16,031 nt of DNA, from positions 508,541-524,571 of the forward strand of contig KQ482011.1 of the NCBI GenBank assembly GCA_001430745.1, in the 5' to 3' direction. Positions 1-13,883 of the stretch are shown here, in pieces; position 1 is the stretch's first letter, and each line of letters opens with the position of its first letter. The position numbers and the translations under genes were made by a program. The notes under the pieces were generated by a model, which was not told the DNA's origin, searched no databases, and saw only the letters and a program-made list of their open reading frames with translations. The DNA comes from Auxenochlorella pyrenoidosa. Its lineage: Eukaryota > Chlorophyta > Trebouxiophyceae > Chlorellales > Chlorellaceae.

Positions 1-4216
<4,216 letters not shown>

Positions 4217-4663
4217 GCGGCGCTGGCCCGGCGCCCCTGCCACGGGGCGCAGCGAAATCCGCGCCCGCTTCGACCGCCGCCATCAGAGCTGCCTGTTCGA
4301 GGCGATGCCGACGCCGGCCGACCCCTCGATTTCACATGATGATGATCCAGCGTCCGAGTCGAGAAGAACATTCAAACACGTGATGCGATGCCGGGCGGGC
4401 GAGCGCCCTTGCCCGCGCCCAGCGTTTTCCCATTTTGCTGCACTTTCCACCTTCGCCCCGCCCTCGACCCCGCTGCGTGCCTGTTGCTACCCGCCTGTGC
4501 CCCTCTCCTGCTGCCTGCACCTCCCCCCCTTGCTGTGCCGGAGTCTGAACGTCAAGAGACACCCAATACTGCCCCTCTCTCCTACCCTGTTTTTCGCCGC
4601 CATGCGCTCCCTTGTCGTGCCTGCTGCGTGGGCAGACCAGCTGCCAAGCCTGAGGCTTGCCTG

Positions 4664-4668
4664 TGTAA
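4664..4668 (+). promoter_or_regulatory. Putative poly(A) signal TGTAA for FAP
   Basis: TGTAA (UGUAA) is the usual poly(A) signal of green algae. This is the first one I find on the + strand after the FAP stop at 4216, implying a 3' UTR of about 460 bases. Confidence 0.55.
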
Positions 4669-4785
4669 CAGACAGGTGGCTGAACCTTGCCTTGAGCGCT
4701 GCATCCTAGGCATGGGCCGACCGCGGGGCTGCTGCCGCTTAGCATGGAACCGGGCAACCTAACATACACAAGTGGCATGAAAGTC

Positions 4786-4790
4786 TTACA
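4786..4790 (-). promoter_or_regulatory. Putative poly(A) signal TGTAA for the Cys-rich gene
   Basis: TTACA on the + strand reads TGTAA on the - strand, 67 bases after the stop at 4859-4857. This is a normal distance for an algal poly(A) signal. Confidence 0.6.
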
Positions 4791-4856
4791 ACATGACTAG
4801 AGCGTGTGCGAGCGCTCAGTAGCAGCAGGAGCAAGGACCGCCCGGCCAGCCGCCAG

Positions 4857-7331
4857 TCAGAGGGCAGCCACCGCCAGCAGGGCAGCGCCCAGCGCCAGCA
4901 GCGCGGCATCTGGGCGGAAGACCCATGCAGCAGAGGGCGCAGGGGCAGGCACAGGCGCGGGTGGGACGCCCTCTGGGGCGCTGGCCGGGCTCAGCCCTTC
5001 CCCCGACGCGGGCGGCGGGGTCGGCTCGATGGTCGCCGGGTTGGGCGGCTCAGTGCACACGCCGGGGAAGGTGCCTGCCACCTCAGCATCCGAGCAGAAG
5101 GCGAGGAAGCCAGTCATGTCGCACTCGGGCATCTCCCGCATGGCTGCAGGGGGCATAGGGGTGGGTGAGTGGGTGGGTGGGTGGGTGGGTGGGTGGGGGC
5201 CAGGCAACCAGGGTTGAGCTGGGCTAAGGTAGCCAGGGGTGTGACGCACGCCCGGAGGCTAGTTGGTGCTTTATGTTGCCCATTCAGGGTGCGGCTGTGT
5301 GCTGCAGGCACGTCCCGTACAGTACCATGTGCCCTGCGGGCTCCATGGACTGTAAACGCAAACGCAAGCGTTTGAATGGATGATGCGGTGCAGGCAAAAC
5401 GACCACGCCGCGGCGGGGCTGCTGGCGCTTGCTGCACACGCCACCCGCACATGCTGGCCCCGCAGCCCTCACCATAGCAGTGCCACGCAAAGATGGGGAG
5501 GGGCCCCGGAAAGGTGCAGTTGGTGAAATCCTGCTGCCCCGGGCCTTCAAACGGGGTACATAGCTCGCACCTGCGGGGTGTTAGGGGGGTGGGGGCAGTG
5601 AGGCTCACAAGCCGCCCAGCGGGGCAGAGAGTGCACCAGCCGGGTCTGGCGGGCACCGCCAGGCGTGCGGGCACCGCATCAAGTCTCAAGCACAGCACCG
5701 CCCGGAGTCCTGCCAGCGCTTCCAAAGCTGCTGCAAGGCGCGTCGTCGCTCACCCATCCATCATGTGCGTGCCGCAGATGCTCTGCACGGCGGTGGGGCG
5801 CGGGCAAGGAGCGGGCTGTGAGGCAGCGAGGCAGGCCAGGCGGGGCCGCATGGCGGGCCTGCCCGCTTCCAGGCGCCATCCGCATGCCTGCACGCTTGCC
5901 CCAGTGCAGCTGGCGTGCGCTAAAGGCGGTGCACCTCACATTGATGCCGTCGCGGATGGTCAGAGTGTTGACAATATCGGGCGCGGGCCCAGGGCTGGTG
6001 CACTGGGCCACCACGCTGCCCTCAGCGCACAGTGCTGACCAGGCCTCGCACCCAGGAGTGGTGGCATTCACCTGCGCACAGGCAGGGGCAGCCAAGGGGT
6101 CGGGCCCTGCCCGCAGATGCAGAGGCAGGCAGGAGAGGCAGGCAGGCAGGCCAAGCGGGCAGGGAGAGGGGTGCTGCGCCTGGCATGCAGGAGCCGTGCT
6201 GCGCATGCCATGGTGACATGGGCATGCCTTCCCAGCAAGCGTGTGCAAGGGCAGTCTTTCAAGCCTCAGGCGCCAAGTGCATGCTGCTCAGCATGGTGGC
6301 AGGGTGCAAGAGACTGCGAGGCTGTTACCAATCACCAATGCGCAAACACCGAGTTTACGGTGCCCAAATGGTGGGCCGAAGACCCTCTGGGTGACATGAG
6401 AACCTCACCAGAGGCATGTCGCTGCAGACGTTAGCAGTCAGGGACGAGAGCGCGCAGTATTTGCCCGAGGCAGCTCCGCTCTGCAAGCAGGGGGCAGTGG
6501 GGGCGGTGGGACCAGGCTGACGGGCGCCTGCGCCAGCACTGCAAGGCTGTTCGGCATTGCTGCGGCTGCTGCGGCTACTGCTGCTGCTGCTGCTGCATGT
6601 CAGCTTGCTTTCACATACCCCGAGGCGCGAGGGCGGCACACAGTCTCCACGCTCGTGGCGCAAACAATAGGCCACCTGTGGACCCGGCAGCCATGCATGC
6701 GGCGCCGCCCACCTTGCACTGGTCCCAAAGCCAGCAGCCAACCATGTAGGGGGCGGCGTCGCAGAGCTGCGTCAGATCGTCCGTCCACTCTGCAGAGGGC
6801 CAGCAAAGCGGGGGGTCGAGCGCTGAGGAACCGCCATTGCAGCGCAGTTTAACAGGGGGCCAGTAGTTAGACAGGCAGTCGTCATATCTAGCAACGCAGA
6901 AAGACAGTCCAAGAAGCATGGCAGACGCTCTCGCACCCTCATCGCTGCGCTCAAATGTGGCGCACTCAGCCGCTGAGGGGTCTTCGTAGCAGGCTGCGCC
7001 TGCTAGCAAGGGTGCCCCATCGCTGGGTGTGGGTGCCAGCGACCCTGCATGATCAGGAACGCACTGCCACTGTCACAGAATGCAGGTAGCATCAATTGAG
7101 TGCGCGCACGAGGCTGCTGCTGCTGCAGCCGGCGTCCTTGCTGGCTGGTACAGGCCTGGTGGTTGGCAGCAGCGCGGCGGCGGCCCGGGGCTGTCGTGTC
7201 GGCGTTCGCGCAGCCGCAATGCTATGCGCCCGCTGCGGCGGACTGTGCTCACCTTCCGGTTTAGCCTGAGCCAGGGCCGCCGCTCCGGTGCACGCCAGCG
7301 CAAGGGCGAGACCCAGCGCCAGCCGTGGCAT
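4857..7331 (-). CDS. Secreted, probably GPI-anchored Cys-rich protein with CTR-like Cys-Met motifs, 342 aa, 7 exons
   Basis: Exons (- strand): 7331-7253, 7044-6713, 6480-6409, 6071-5940, 5782-5754, 5570-5473, 5143-4857. All six introns are GT-AG and phases agree over 1029 bases. Residues 1-23 are a signal peptide (MPRLALGLALALACTGAAAL). Many Cys follow in spaced pairs (YCALSSL, VCSDMP, GCEAW, SICGTHMMDGCELC). A Cys-Met stretch sits at about 246-264 (C-x2-M-x2-M-x2-C-x8-C; MREMPEC). A Pro/Ala-rich linker (about 279-318) precedes a hydrophobic end without a cytoplasmic tail (ALLALGAALLAVAAL), as in GPI-anchor signals. The Cys-Met spacing is close to the C-x2-M-x2-M-x-C-x5/6-C motif of Chlamydomonas CTR copper transporters. 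However, the CTR core with its MxxxM helix is absent, so this resembles a CTR3-like, non-transporting copper-binding surface protein. The gene structure is strong. The copper role is inference; a cell-wall Cys-rich protein of unknown function is the alternative. Confidence 0.8.
5161..5199. repeat. (GTGG)n microsatellite in an intron of the Cys-rich gene
   Basis: About eight GGGT units on the + strand lie just before the last acceptor of the - strand gene, so in the transcript they form its C-rich tract. Length variation here could affect recognition of the acceptor at 5144. Confidence 0.9.
6557..6596. repeat. Trinucleotide (CTG)n / imperfect GCTGCG repeat in an intron
   Basis: Six pure CTG units at 6578-6595 follow imperfect GCTGCG units. 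They lie inside the intron at 6712-6481 of the - strand gene and do not appear to be translated in my model. Confidence 0.85.
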
Positions 7332-8242
7332 GACTGGAACTCTGCTCGGGGCGTTATTTACAGAATCGAGATATCAGTGCAGCTGTATGCTCAAGGTTTG
7401 CGGTTTTGCATGAGCTGCAAGCCAGCCTAGCGCGCCCATCGTGTCAGCTGCCGCCACTGCCGCACAACTGTGGCATGCCCAATGCAACTTTTGGCTTGCC
7501 TTCAATGCTTCAATGCTGTTCACTTCCTCTTGGAGCCTAAAAACCGTTGGTGCAGCCAGCTGAGCAATATTGCGAATGCTGGTGTCCTCGCATCATGAGC
7601 GCTTGCATCACAACCTGCCGTGAGCTCGTCAAGCAACCCAAGTTGCCTACGCTTCCGGAAATACAATAGTCGAAGTTGTCTGGCACAGATGTATGCGCTG
7701 TGTCAAGCACCGTGAAAGCTGGAAGTTTACAGTTGCACCATGTGGTATGTCACACATACCACATGGCGCCAGGGTATCCAGGCAGGCTGTGCGTATGAGT
7801 GAGCGTATGCGCATAAGGCATTGAAGAGGCAGCAGGCCTGGTGAACGTGTACAGGTCCAGACCAACGGCGCACTGCAGTCGTCAGCAAGTTGTAACTCAC
7901 GTCTATCACTGTCGCTACATTTCAGTCCGCCAGGCGGGGCAATGCAGCACATCTGCGCATGCGGCCCTTGCATAGACGTGCAGCTAGTCGGTATACCTCT
8001 GCTTTCAGGCACTCCTGAACATTGAAACGAAGCTGAGGTGTTTGAAGATTCACAGTGGGCACACATTTTGGACCAGCTCGACTGCAGCCGCGCGCTCTGC
8101 GCCCCCTGCTGATTATCTGCCAGACCAATTCCAAGCGTCGCCGGCCACCGAACACCTGGAATTCAGCTTTGATACCGTCCTTCAAGCCCATAGACATGGG
8201 CGGCAGGTAGAGCAGCGGTGGCAAGACAGTCGGCGGCCAACC
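7332..8242. promoter_or_regulatory. Divergent promoter region between the Cys-rich gene and the protease gene
   Basis: These 911 bases separate two start codons pointing away from each other. No exon with family homology is seen, and the base composition is visibly less GC-rich than the genes. The region should hold both 5' UTRs and promoters. No convincing TATA box is visible. One GTAC, the core of the Chlamydomonas copper response element, occurs at 7849-7852, but a single 4-mer is expected by chance. The one clear structure is the inverted repeat at 7738-7766. Confidence 0.6.
7738..7766. repeat. Perfect 13-bp inverted repeat with 3-base loop in the divergent spacer
   Basis: CCATGTGGTATGT (7738-7750), the spacer CAC, then ACATACCACATGG (7754-7766). 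The two arms are perfect reverse complements. The site is about 407 bases upstream of the Cys-rich gene start and 477 bases upstream of the protease start. It could bind a dimeric regulator, form a hairpin in a long 5' UTR, or be the remnant of a small element. No target-site duplication is evident. Confidence 0.9.
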
Positions 8243-11200
8243 ATGGCGGCGGAGCCGAGGGCAGCCCCGCTTGCCAAGGTTGTGCTGATCACACTCTGGC
8301 TCTTAACAGCGCACGGTGAGGCGGTTGTCGAGCGTGGTTTGTTTGGGGGGGCTCTAAGCGAACACCTCCCCTCCACAGCCTTGCGTGTTTTCCTCATCGC
8401 CGCAGCCAACTCACCCGGCTGCAGGATCCATGGTGAGACCGGAACTCGCTTTGGCGGAAGGGTTGGTTCGCTGGCCGGTCCCGCCGCGCGCCGCCATCTG
8501 CGCATCTCCGGCCGGCTGCTTGCTGGGGTCTCTCCATCCGGTGTTCCTTGGGGGCTGCAATGCCCCCTTTGAAGATCAGCAGACGCAGACATGAGTGGCC
8601 AGGCAACTCTCAAGCATGTGACTGCAGTGACGTCCTGGCGGCTTGCTGTGCGATCCGCACATGCTTGCTGCCACAGCGCCCGCGCCCTTTCTGTTTACCT
8701 GCTGCACGCCCTGCCCGCAGGACTGCACCTCCTTCTATCCGGATGGCAGCATGGAGTGCGAGGCCGGCTGCCTGCCCCTGCCCGGCGGCAGGGAGTGCGG
8801 CCCCTGTGCAGACCCGCTGTGCCTGCGCTGCGGGCCGACAGCTGGCGACTGCCAGCGGTGCGCGGCGATGGCGTCGCAGCTGGATGCGTCAGTGGAGCGG
8901 GACGTGCCCGTGTACCGCAGCGCCTCTGGGGCCTGCGCCAAGGTGCGATGCCAGGCGGCAGGTGTGGGCGCATGGCGGAGGGTGCGTCCCCCGCGGCTGC
9001 AGCCCGCCCGCGATGGCTCGCCGCACCAGGGACCCCGCGTCCACACAAGCTCCATCCTGCGGGGTGTTGCCGCCCTCGCCTGGGTGGCATTCAACCCCAG
9101 CAGCCGTTGCTCCGTCTGCCACCCCCCACGCCCCGCCTTTGCAGTGCGAGGCGCACCCCCTCAGCTCTGGCTGCACCGCCTGCGGCCCTGACGGACGCTG
9201 CACCCGCTGCGCCCCCGGCTGGAGGCTCCAGGGCGGCGCCTGCCTGCGGGTGAGCAGGCAGCAGGGCAGAGGCAGGAGAAGGCTTGTGCCCTGTGGCAGC
9301 AGGGGCATGGGAGGCTTGCGTCCTGACGCAGCAGCAGCACTCCAGCAGAAGCAGCAGGGCACTCACAGGGCAGATTGTTCCAAAGGAGTGTTTGTGGGGG
9401 CCCTGCTGCCTGCCCGCATTTCCTGACTCCCCTGCGGCTGTCAAACGTGCACGTGCCCGCACAGTGCAAAGGCGGGCCCCGGTGCCGCGCGTGCGGCGTG
9501 GGCCAGGCCTGCACGGCCTGCGCCGAGACCTTTGGTCTGAATGCCACGGGCTACTGCGTGCCGGTGAGGCGTGCTGTGGCAGCATTGACAGTAACGTTGG
9601 CCGCGTGCTTTGAGAGTGCCATCATATGAGTGCAATACATAGCTGCCACCCGTGTGCTGCGCATGCCCCCCTTGACACCCACACACACCATTTCCCACAT
9701 TCCACACTGCGACCCCCGCATCCCATCCCTCCCTCCCCACTCCCTGCCAGTGTGCGGACCCAAACTGCGAGGTGTGCCCCTCCCACACACGGTGCACCAA
9801 GTGCTCCTCCCCACCCGCCGGCACCTCCACCGGCTTCTTTGCACTAGACGCCGCCGCCGGCCGCTGCCGCGCCTGCCCCGACCACTGCTTGCGCTGCCGC
9901 AGCTCTGACGGCAGGTGCGACAGCTGCGCGCTCGGGTGGGGCAAGACGCCGTCTGGCGGCTGCGCGCAGGTGGGTGGGCCAGGGCAGGGCGGGGTGAGAT
10001 TGCATGGGCGAGGATGCTCCACCCCAGACGTTTGACTGCAGGACATACCGCACTGATCGGGGAGGTAGGGGGCGAGGGCGGACGCGCACACTGGGCGCAG
10101 CAGCCCAGACCCATCCCTTGGCTGCACCCTCCTGCAGTGTCGCGACGCCGCCTGCCTGCGCTGCCCAGACAGCCCCGACCGGTGTCGCGCCTGCGCGTTC
10201 ACAACATACCTCACCCCAGCCCTGGGCTGCAAGGACTGCGGCTACGGCTGCCTGAGGTGCCAGGACTCGCGCACCTGCACCCACTGCCCCGACTTATCTC
10301 TGGTTCGCGGCGCCTGCATGCGCTGCACCGACCCTCGCTGCGCCGACTGCTCGGGTGGCACAAGCGCCTGCCGGCGCTGCCGCCTGGCAGCCTACCAAGT
10401 AGACACCCACACTGGGCGCTGCGGGGCCAGAGACCGCAAGGCGCTGGGCGCTGCCCAACCATCAGGGCCGGCAGGCGCCGCACCGGGGGCGGCTGGGGCG
10501 GCAGCTGGCGGCGATGCGGTGCAGCCGGCCATTGTGGGCGGGCGCAACGCCACGCGTGGCAGGTGTGTTGCGCTGGCCAGGTGCCAGCGGGGAGGACCAG
10601 TTTTGCCGATGCCAGCTGCCTGGGTGTCGCTCATTGCCGCATCAGTCGCAATGGCTTTTCATGCTGCAGGCTGGCTGCACAGTGCCAGGCGTTGCTGCCC
10701 AGCCTCCGCTCGCTCCATCCTTCTGTTGCAGATATCCCTGGATGGTGTCATTAAGGCACCGCAGCCCCCGGGCATGGCACATTTGCGGAGGCTCGCTGGT
10801 GCACCCTCGAGTGGTGCTCACGGCTGCCCATGTGGGTGATTGAACATATCCCTGTGCCGCTGAACAGACGCCGCGAAGGCATTGTCACGGGCCCGGCTGC
10901 ATCTCCCATGCTCGACAGCATGGCAGGGGTGCCTGCAGGCACCGCGCGCCCTGCTGCCCTGCGCAGTGAGGCGTGCCCGCCAGCTGCGCGCCTGCAGTGT
11001 CTGATCGATGAGTGGACCGGGAACTGGATCGAGGATGACAGGATGGTGTTTCCCCGGGTGTGGCCGGCTGTGGGATGCACGTTTGCGGCAGCCCGCACGT
11101 TTTACTCTGGCGCGCTGCCGGATGCACTCGAGTGTGCATGAGCTCGGAAGGGGAGTGCATGCATGCAGACCGAAGGCCGACTCTTTTGAAACCAGAGCAG

Positions 11201-13588
11201 CGCTGCATGTCTGCAGCAGGCAGCCGCGGACCATCGTCCCGCCCCTCCAGCAAGGGGCGCTTCCAGTCGCCATCGCTGCTCAGCGGTGCTGTCCTCCGCC
11301 CCCACTCATTCAGAGACACACTGGCAAACTCCCTCTGCGCAGGTTCGCGTTGGAGGCTACAAGCTGGACGGAGGGGCCTTCCAGGAACGCCAGGTGGGCT
11401 CTGCCCTTGCTTCTCTCTTCTCGTCCCGCCGCTGTGGGGGCATGCATGCAGGCCTCATATGAGGTGCCATGCTGGCTGTTGCCGTGTGCACGGGCTTCAG
11501 TGGCCCGTGCTGCGTGCGACAGCAGCTGCTGCAAACAGCAGCAGGCGCTGACGCCATCCGCCCAGCTGGCGCGCTGCAGCAACCCTGCCCGTGCAGCGCC
11601 GCCCTGGGCATGCCTGCCCTGCTCCCCTGCCCTGCCCTCTCCCCTGGCCGGAGCCTGGGCTCTCGGCTGCGTTTCCAACACGCGCATGCCTGCGAGGCCA
11701 CTGGTAGTGTGCAGCCCCATCCGGCGCCGTGAACATCCCTGCCTGGCACCCCCCTGCAGGTCATCTGGCCGCTGGTGCATGAGAGCTACCGTGACGGTGC
11801 CCCCCAGGGCCACCCCAACTTTGATCTGGCCTTGCTGCTGCTGGATAAGGCGGTGTCGGACGTGCCTCCCATCCAGCTGGCAACAGGTGGGTGGCACGCC
11901 GCTGGGCGGGGGCTGGCCGCGCCGCTGCGCCGCGGCAGAGCTGTCGCGCATGCGCTGCCGTCGATCTGTTGGTCGTCCCAAACTGCAGTGGCAGCCGCCT
12001 TGCCGCAGAGTTCGCAGCTGCGGTGCCTCTGGATTGCTGGCGTGAGCGCCTGTTGCCTGACCACACATCACTGCCTTTGGCTTTGCCCCCTTCACAGCGA
12101 ACCGCCCTGCAGCCAATTTCGCTCGCACATGTGCATTGTGTGTGTCAAAGGGTATCCCGCTGCTGCCCCTCCCTGCAGGCCTGCCAAAACAGGGCCAGGT
12201 TGCCCGCGCCATCGGCTGGGGCACCCTGAGCAGCGAGGGCACCAAGCAGGCTGCAACGCTGCAGGAGGCCAGCTGGGCCTGGCGGGGTGTGCCGGCGGCG
12301 ACCGGCTTGCCAAGCCTGGGGCTGCAGCTTGATTGCTGACTGCAGCCATGCACCCTGCTCGCTGTTGCGCCATGCCCCAGGGTTGTGTGGCATGCTTGCA
12401 CTGCGCAGCGAGCCTCGATGCTGGCCTTCACCCTCCCTTGACCTTATGTCAACCTTGAGTTGATGTCAACACCGTGCAGGTGGCGCTGGATGTGCTGCCC
12501 CTGTCAGACTGCAAGAAGTACTACGACGAGAACCCTGTGCTGGCCGGCATCGACTGGCAGGCGGGCACCATGCTGTGTGCAGGTGCGGCGGTGTGCAGCT
12601 GCAGTGTGTGTGTAGGTGCGGTGGTGTGCAGCTGCAGGGCAGTGAGCGAGCGCGCTCCTCGGGGAGGCGCACACCTTTGCAGGGCTGCCGCCCAGAGCTC
12701 TCCTGCTCAGCGTGCTCCTGCTGCGCCTTGCGTGGCTGCATCAGCTGCCCAAGGCCCCCGGGTGTGCCAGCCAGCCCCCCCGGCTGCCGTGAAGTGGCGC
12801 TTGTGCTGCATCCCCTGCAGGCAACCCGGCAAAGCGAAAGGGCGTGTGCAGCGGCGACTCTGGCTCCCCCCTGTTTGTCCCTGGCGCCGGGCCGGGCAGG
12901 GATGTCCAGGTGCCGGGGGTGAAGGGAGGGGGGGAGGAGAGCACGTGGCAGGGGCAAGCCTGGCGCATGCATCCTTACGGTTGCTGTCATCTCACCAGGC
13001 CCAGCGCTGTCGGACATTGGAAAGCGCGTAAGAGGCAGCATCCTGAGCGTGCGCGCCCCCCCCCCCCTCCCCTCCCGCCGCCTCCAGATCGGCATCGTCA
13101 GCTTCGGCATCGGCTGCGCTGATATGGGCTTCCCGGGTGCGCTGCTCCCGCGTATTTATCTGTGGGAGCTCAAAAGCCGGGCTGCCGTCCAGCCGGGGCT
13201 CTCTGCTCTGCAAAGTGGGACTCGTGTCAACTGCTTCCTGGCGCGGCAGTGTGCCGAATGCCGCAAGCAGCCCTTGCCAGATGCCTGCATTGGTCTGACC
13301 GGCGGCCTACCTTGGCACTCTGGCCCTGCGTCTGTGCAGACGTCTTCACTGACGTGGCCAAAATGCACACGTGGATCCAGCGCGGCATACAGGCAGGCCG
13401 CACAGATGCTGCCAGACGTGCTGCCCAGGCGCCCTGCCGCCTCAGCTCGCATGCCGCTGCCGCCACGGCTCCCTACCTGCCACGCCTGCGCAAGGTTGCT
13501 CTGAGGCTATCCAACTCCCTCATTTCGTGATCCTTCATCCCTGCAGAAGCTGGTGAAGGACACGGGGGTCCCGGCAGCAGTGTACTGA
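8243..13588 (+). CDS. Secreted CxxC-module / S1 serine protease fusion, about 667 aa, 17 exons
   Basis: Exons: 8243-8315, 8379-8432, 8677-8942, 9145-9249, 9465-9563, 9751-9969, 10138-10562, 10732-10831, 10998-11057, 11343-11393, 11760-11886, 12179-12267, 12480-12582, 12821-12909, 13088-13136, 13340-13392, 13547-13588. Residues 1-24 look like a signal peptide ([11 protein letters not shown]). Residues about 50-395 are CxxC-rich modules like furin or growth-factor-receptor repeats ([24 protein letters not shown]). An Ala/Gly linker leads to a chymotrypsin-fold protease: IVGG at 404, WHICGGSL, His447 in TAAHC, Asp506 in FDLALL, Ser604 in GDSGSP, and a final VFTDV..WIQ. The triad and the 42-58, 168-182 and 191-220 type cysteines are all present, so it should be active outside the cell or in the secretory route. 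Exon 2 and the 8677 acceptor are phase-consistent guesses. The introns at 12268 and 13393 would be GC-AG. Without the latter, translation would run on to a stop at 13528-13530. Confidence 0.85.
12574..12637 (+). repeat. 33-bp tandem duplication over a donor site (protease exon 13)
   Basis: Bases 12574-12604 (end of exon 13, donor GTGCGG at 12583 and the first intron bases) recur at 12607-12637 with 29 of 31 matches. The second copy reads TAG|GTGCGG at 12616, so a second usable GT donor exists 33 bases downstream. Its use would insert 33 bases, in phase, between MLCAG and the GDSGSP exon. Confidence 0.85.
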
Positions 13589-13595
13589 TGTCCAA

Positions 13596-13600
13596 TGTAA
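13596..13600 (+). promoter_or_regulatory. Putative poly(A) signal TGTAA for the protease gene
   Basis: It lies 8 bases after the modelled TGA at 13588, or 66 bases after the alternative stop at 13530. The very short UTR of the first option is a mild argument for the second. Confidence 0.5.
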
Positions 13601-13878
13601 TGAAGCCCCGGCGGCGGTCGAAGGCTGGGTTTGTATGGCCCTCGTCCTGCACAAGCCTCTGTGCCTGTGTGCGGCAGTGCAGTTCCCCCCATTTTTAGTC
13701 TACTATGTGTTCGTTTGCTGGTGGCTGGTAAAACTAAACTAAAACCAAACTGGCCCTGCACACTTTAAAGTTCCGTGCCGCACCGTCTTCTTCCAAACCG
13801 AATATCCCTACCTCCATCCCCCTGTCTCTGCTGTCACTCCTGCTGCGCTTTCTCTCGGACCATCCTTTCCTGCGACGC

Positions 13879-13883
13879 TTACA
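13879..13883 (-). promoter_or_regulatory. Putative poly(A) signal TGTAA for the WD40 gene
   Basis: TTACA on the + strand is TGTAA on the - strand, about 235 bases after the stop at 14120-14118. Confidence 0.5.

Larger units (their letters stand above)
4217..4856. other. Tail-to-tail 3' UTR region between FAP and the Cys-rich gene
   Basis: No coding exon is seen in these 640 bases. They hold the 3' UTRs of two convergent genes. The FAP message probably ends shortly after TGTAA at 4664-4668 on the + strand, and the opposing gene ends shortly after TGTAA on the - strand at 4790-4786. The two predicted message ends lie only about 100 bases apart. Confidence 0.65.

Noticed and set aside
4857..5143. 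Full CTR copper transporter
   Set aside because: Only one hydrophobic segment is present, at the very C-terminus, with no MxxxM or GxxxG helix pattern and no second or third membrane span.
7349..7360. TATA-like element (TAAATAAC, - strand) before the Cys-rich gene
   Set aside because: It is only about 20 bases from the start codon, so transcription would begin inside the coding sequence.
7849..7852. GTAC copper-response core upstream of the Cys-rich gene
   Set aside because: A single 4-base match in 911 bases is expected by chance. It should not be used as support for copper control.
7647..8066. A 139-codon - strand frame in the divergent spacer
   Set aside because: It is rich in Cys, Ser and Thr but without motif or repeat, in a less GC-rich promoter region. 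I cannot support it as a gene. A transcript would change this.
11310..12431. A 373-codon open frame on the - strand
   Set aside because: It lies antisense to the protease gene, crosses several of its exons and introns, and reads as low-complexity Ala/Arg/Cys sequence with no family motif. Long antisense frames are expected in very GC-rich DNA.
13340..13530. Protease C-terminus reading through to the stop at 13528-13530
   Set aside because: Kept only as an alternative. S1 proteases normally end soon after the WIQ helix, and the exon at 13547-13588 continues that helix naturally (GIQ then KLVKD), though this requires a GC donor. The short 3' UTR it implies is a point against it.
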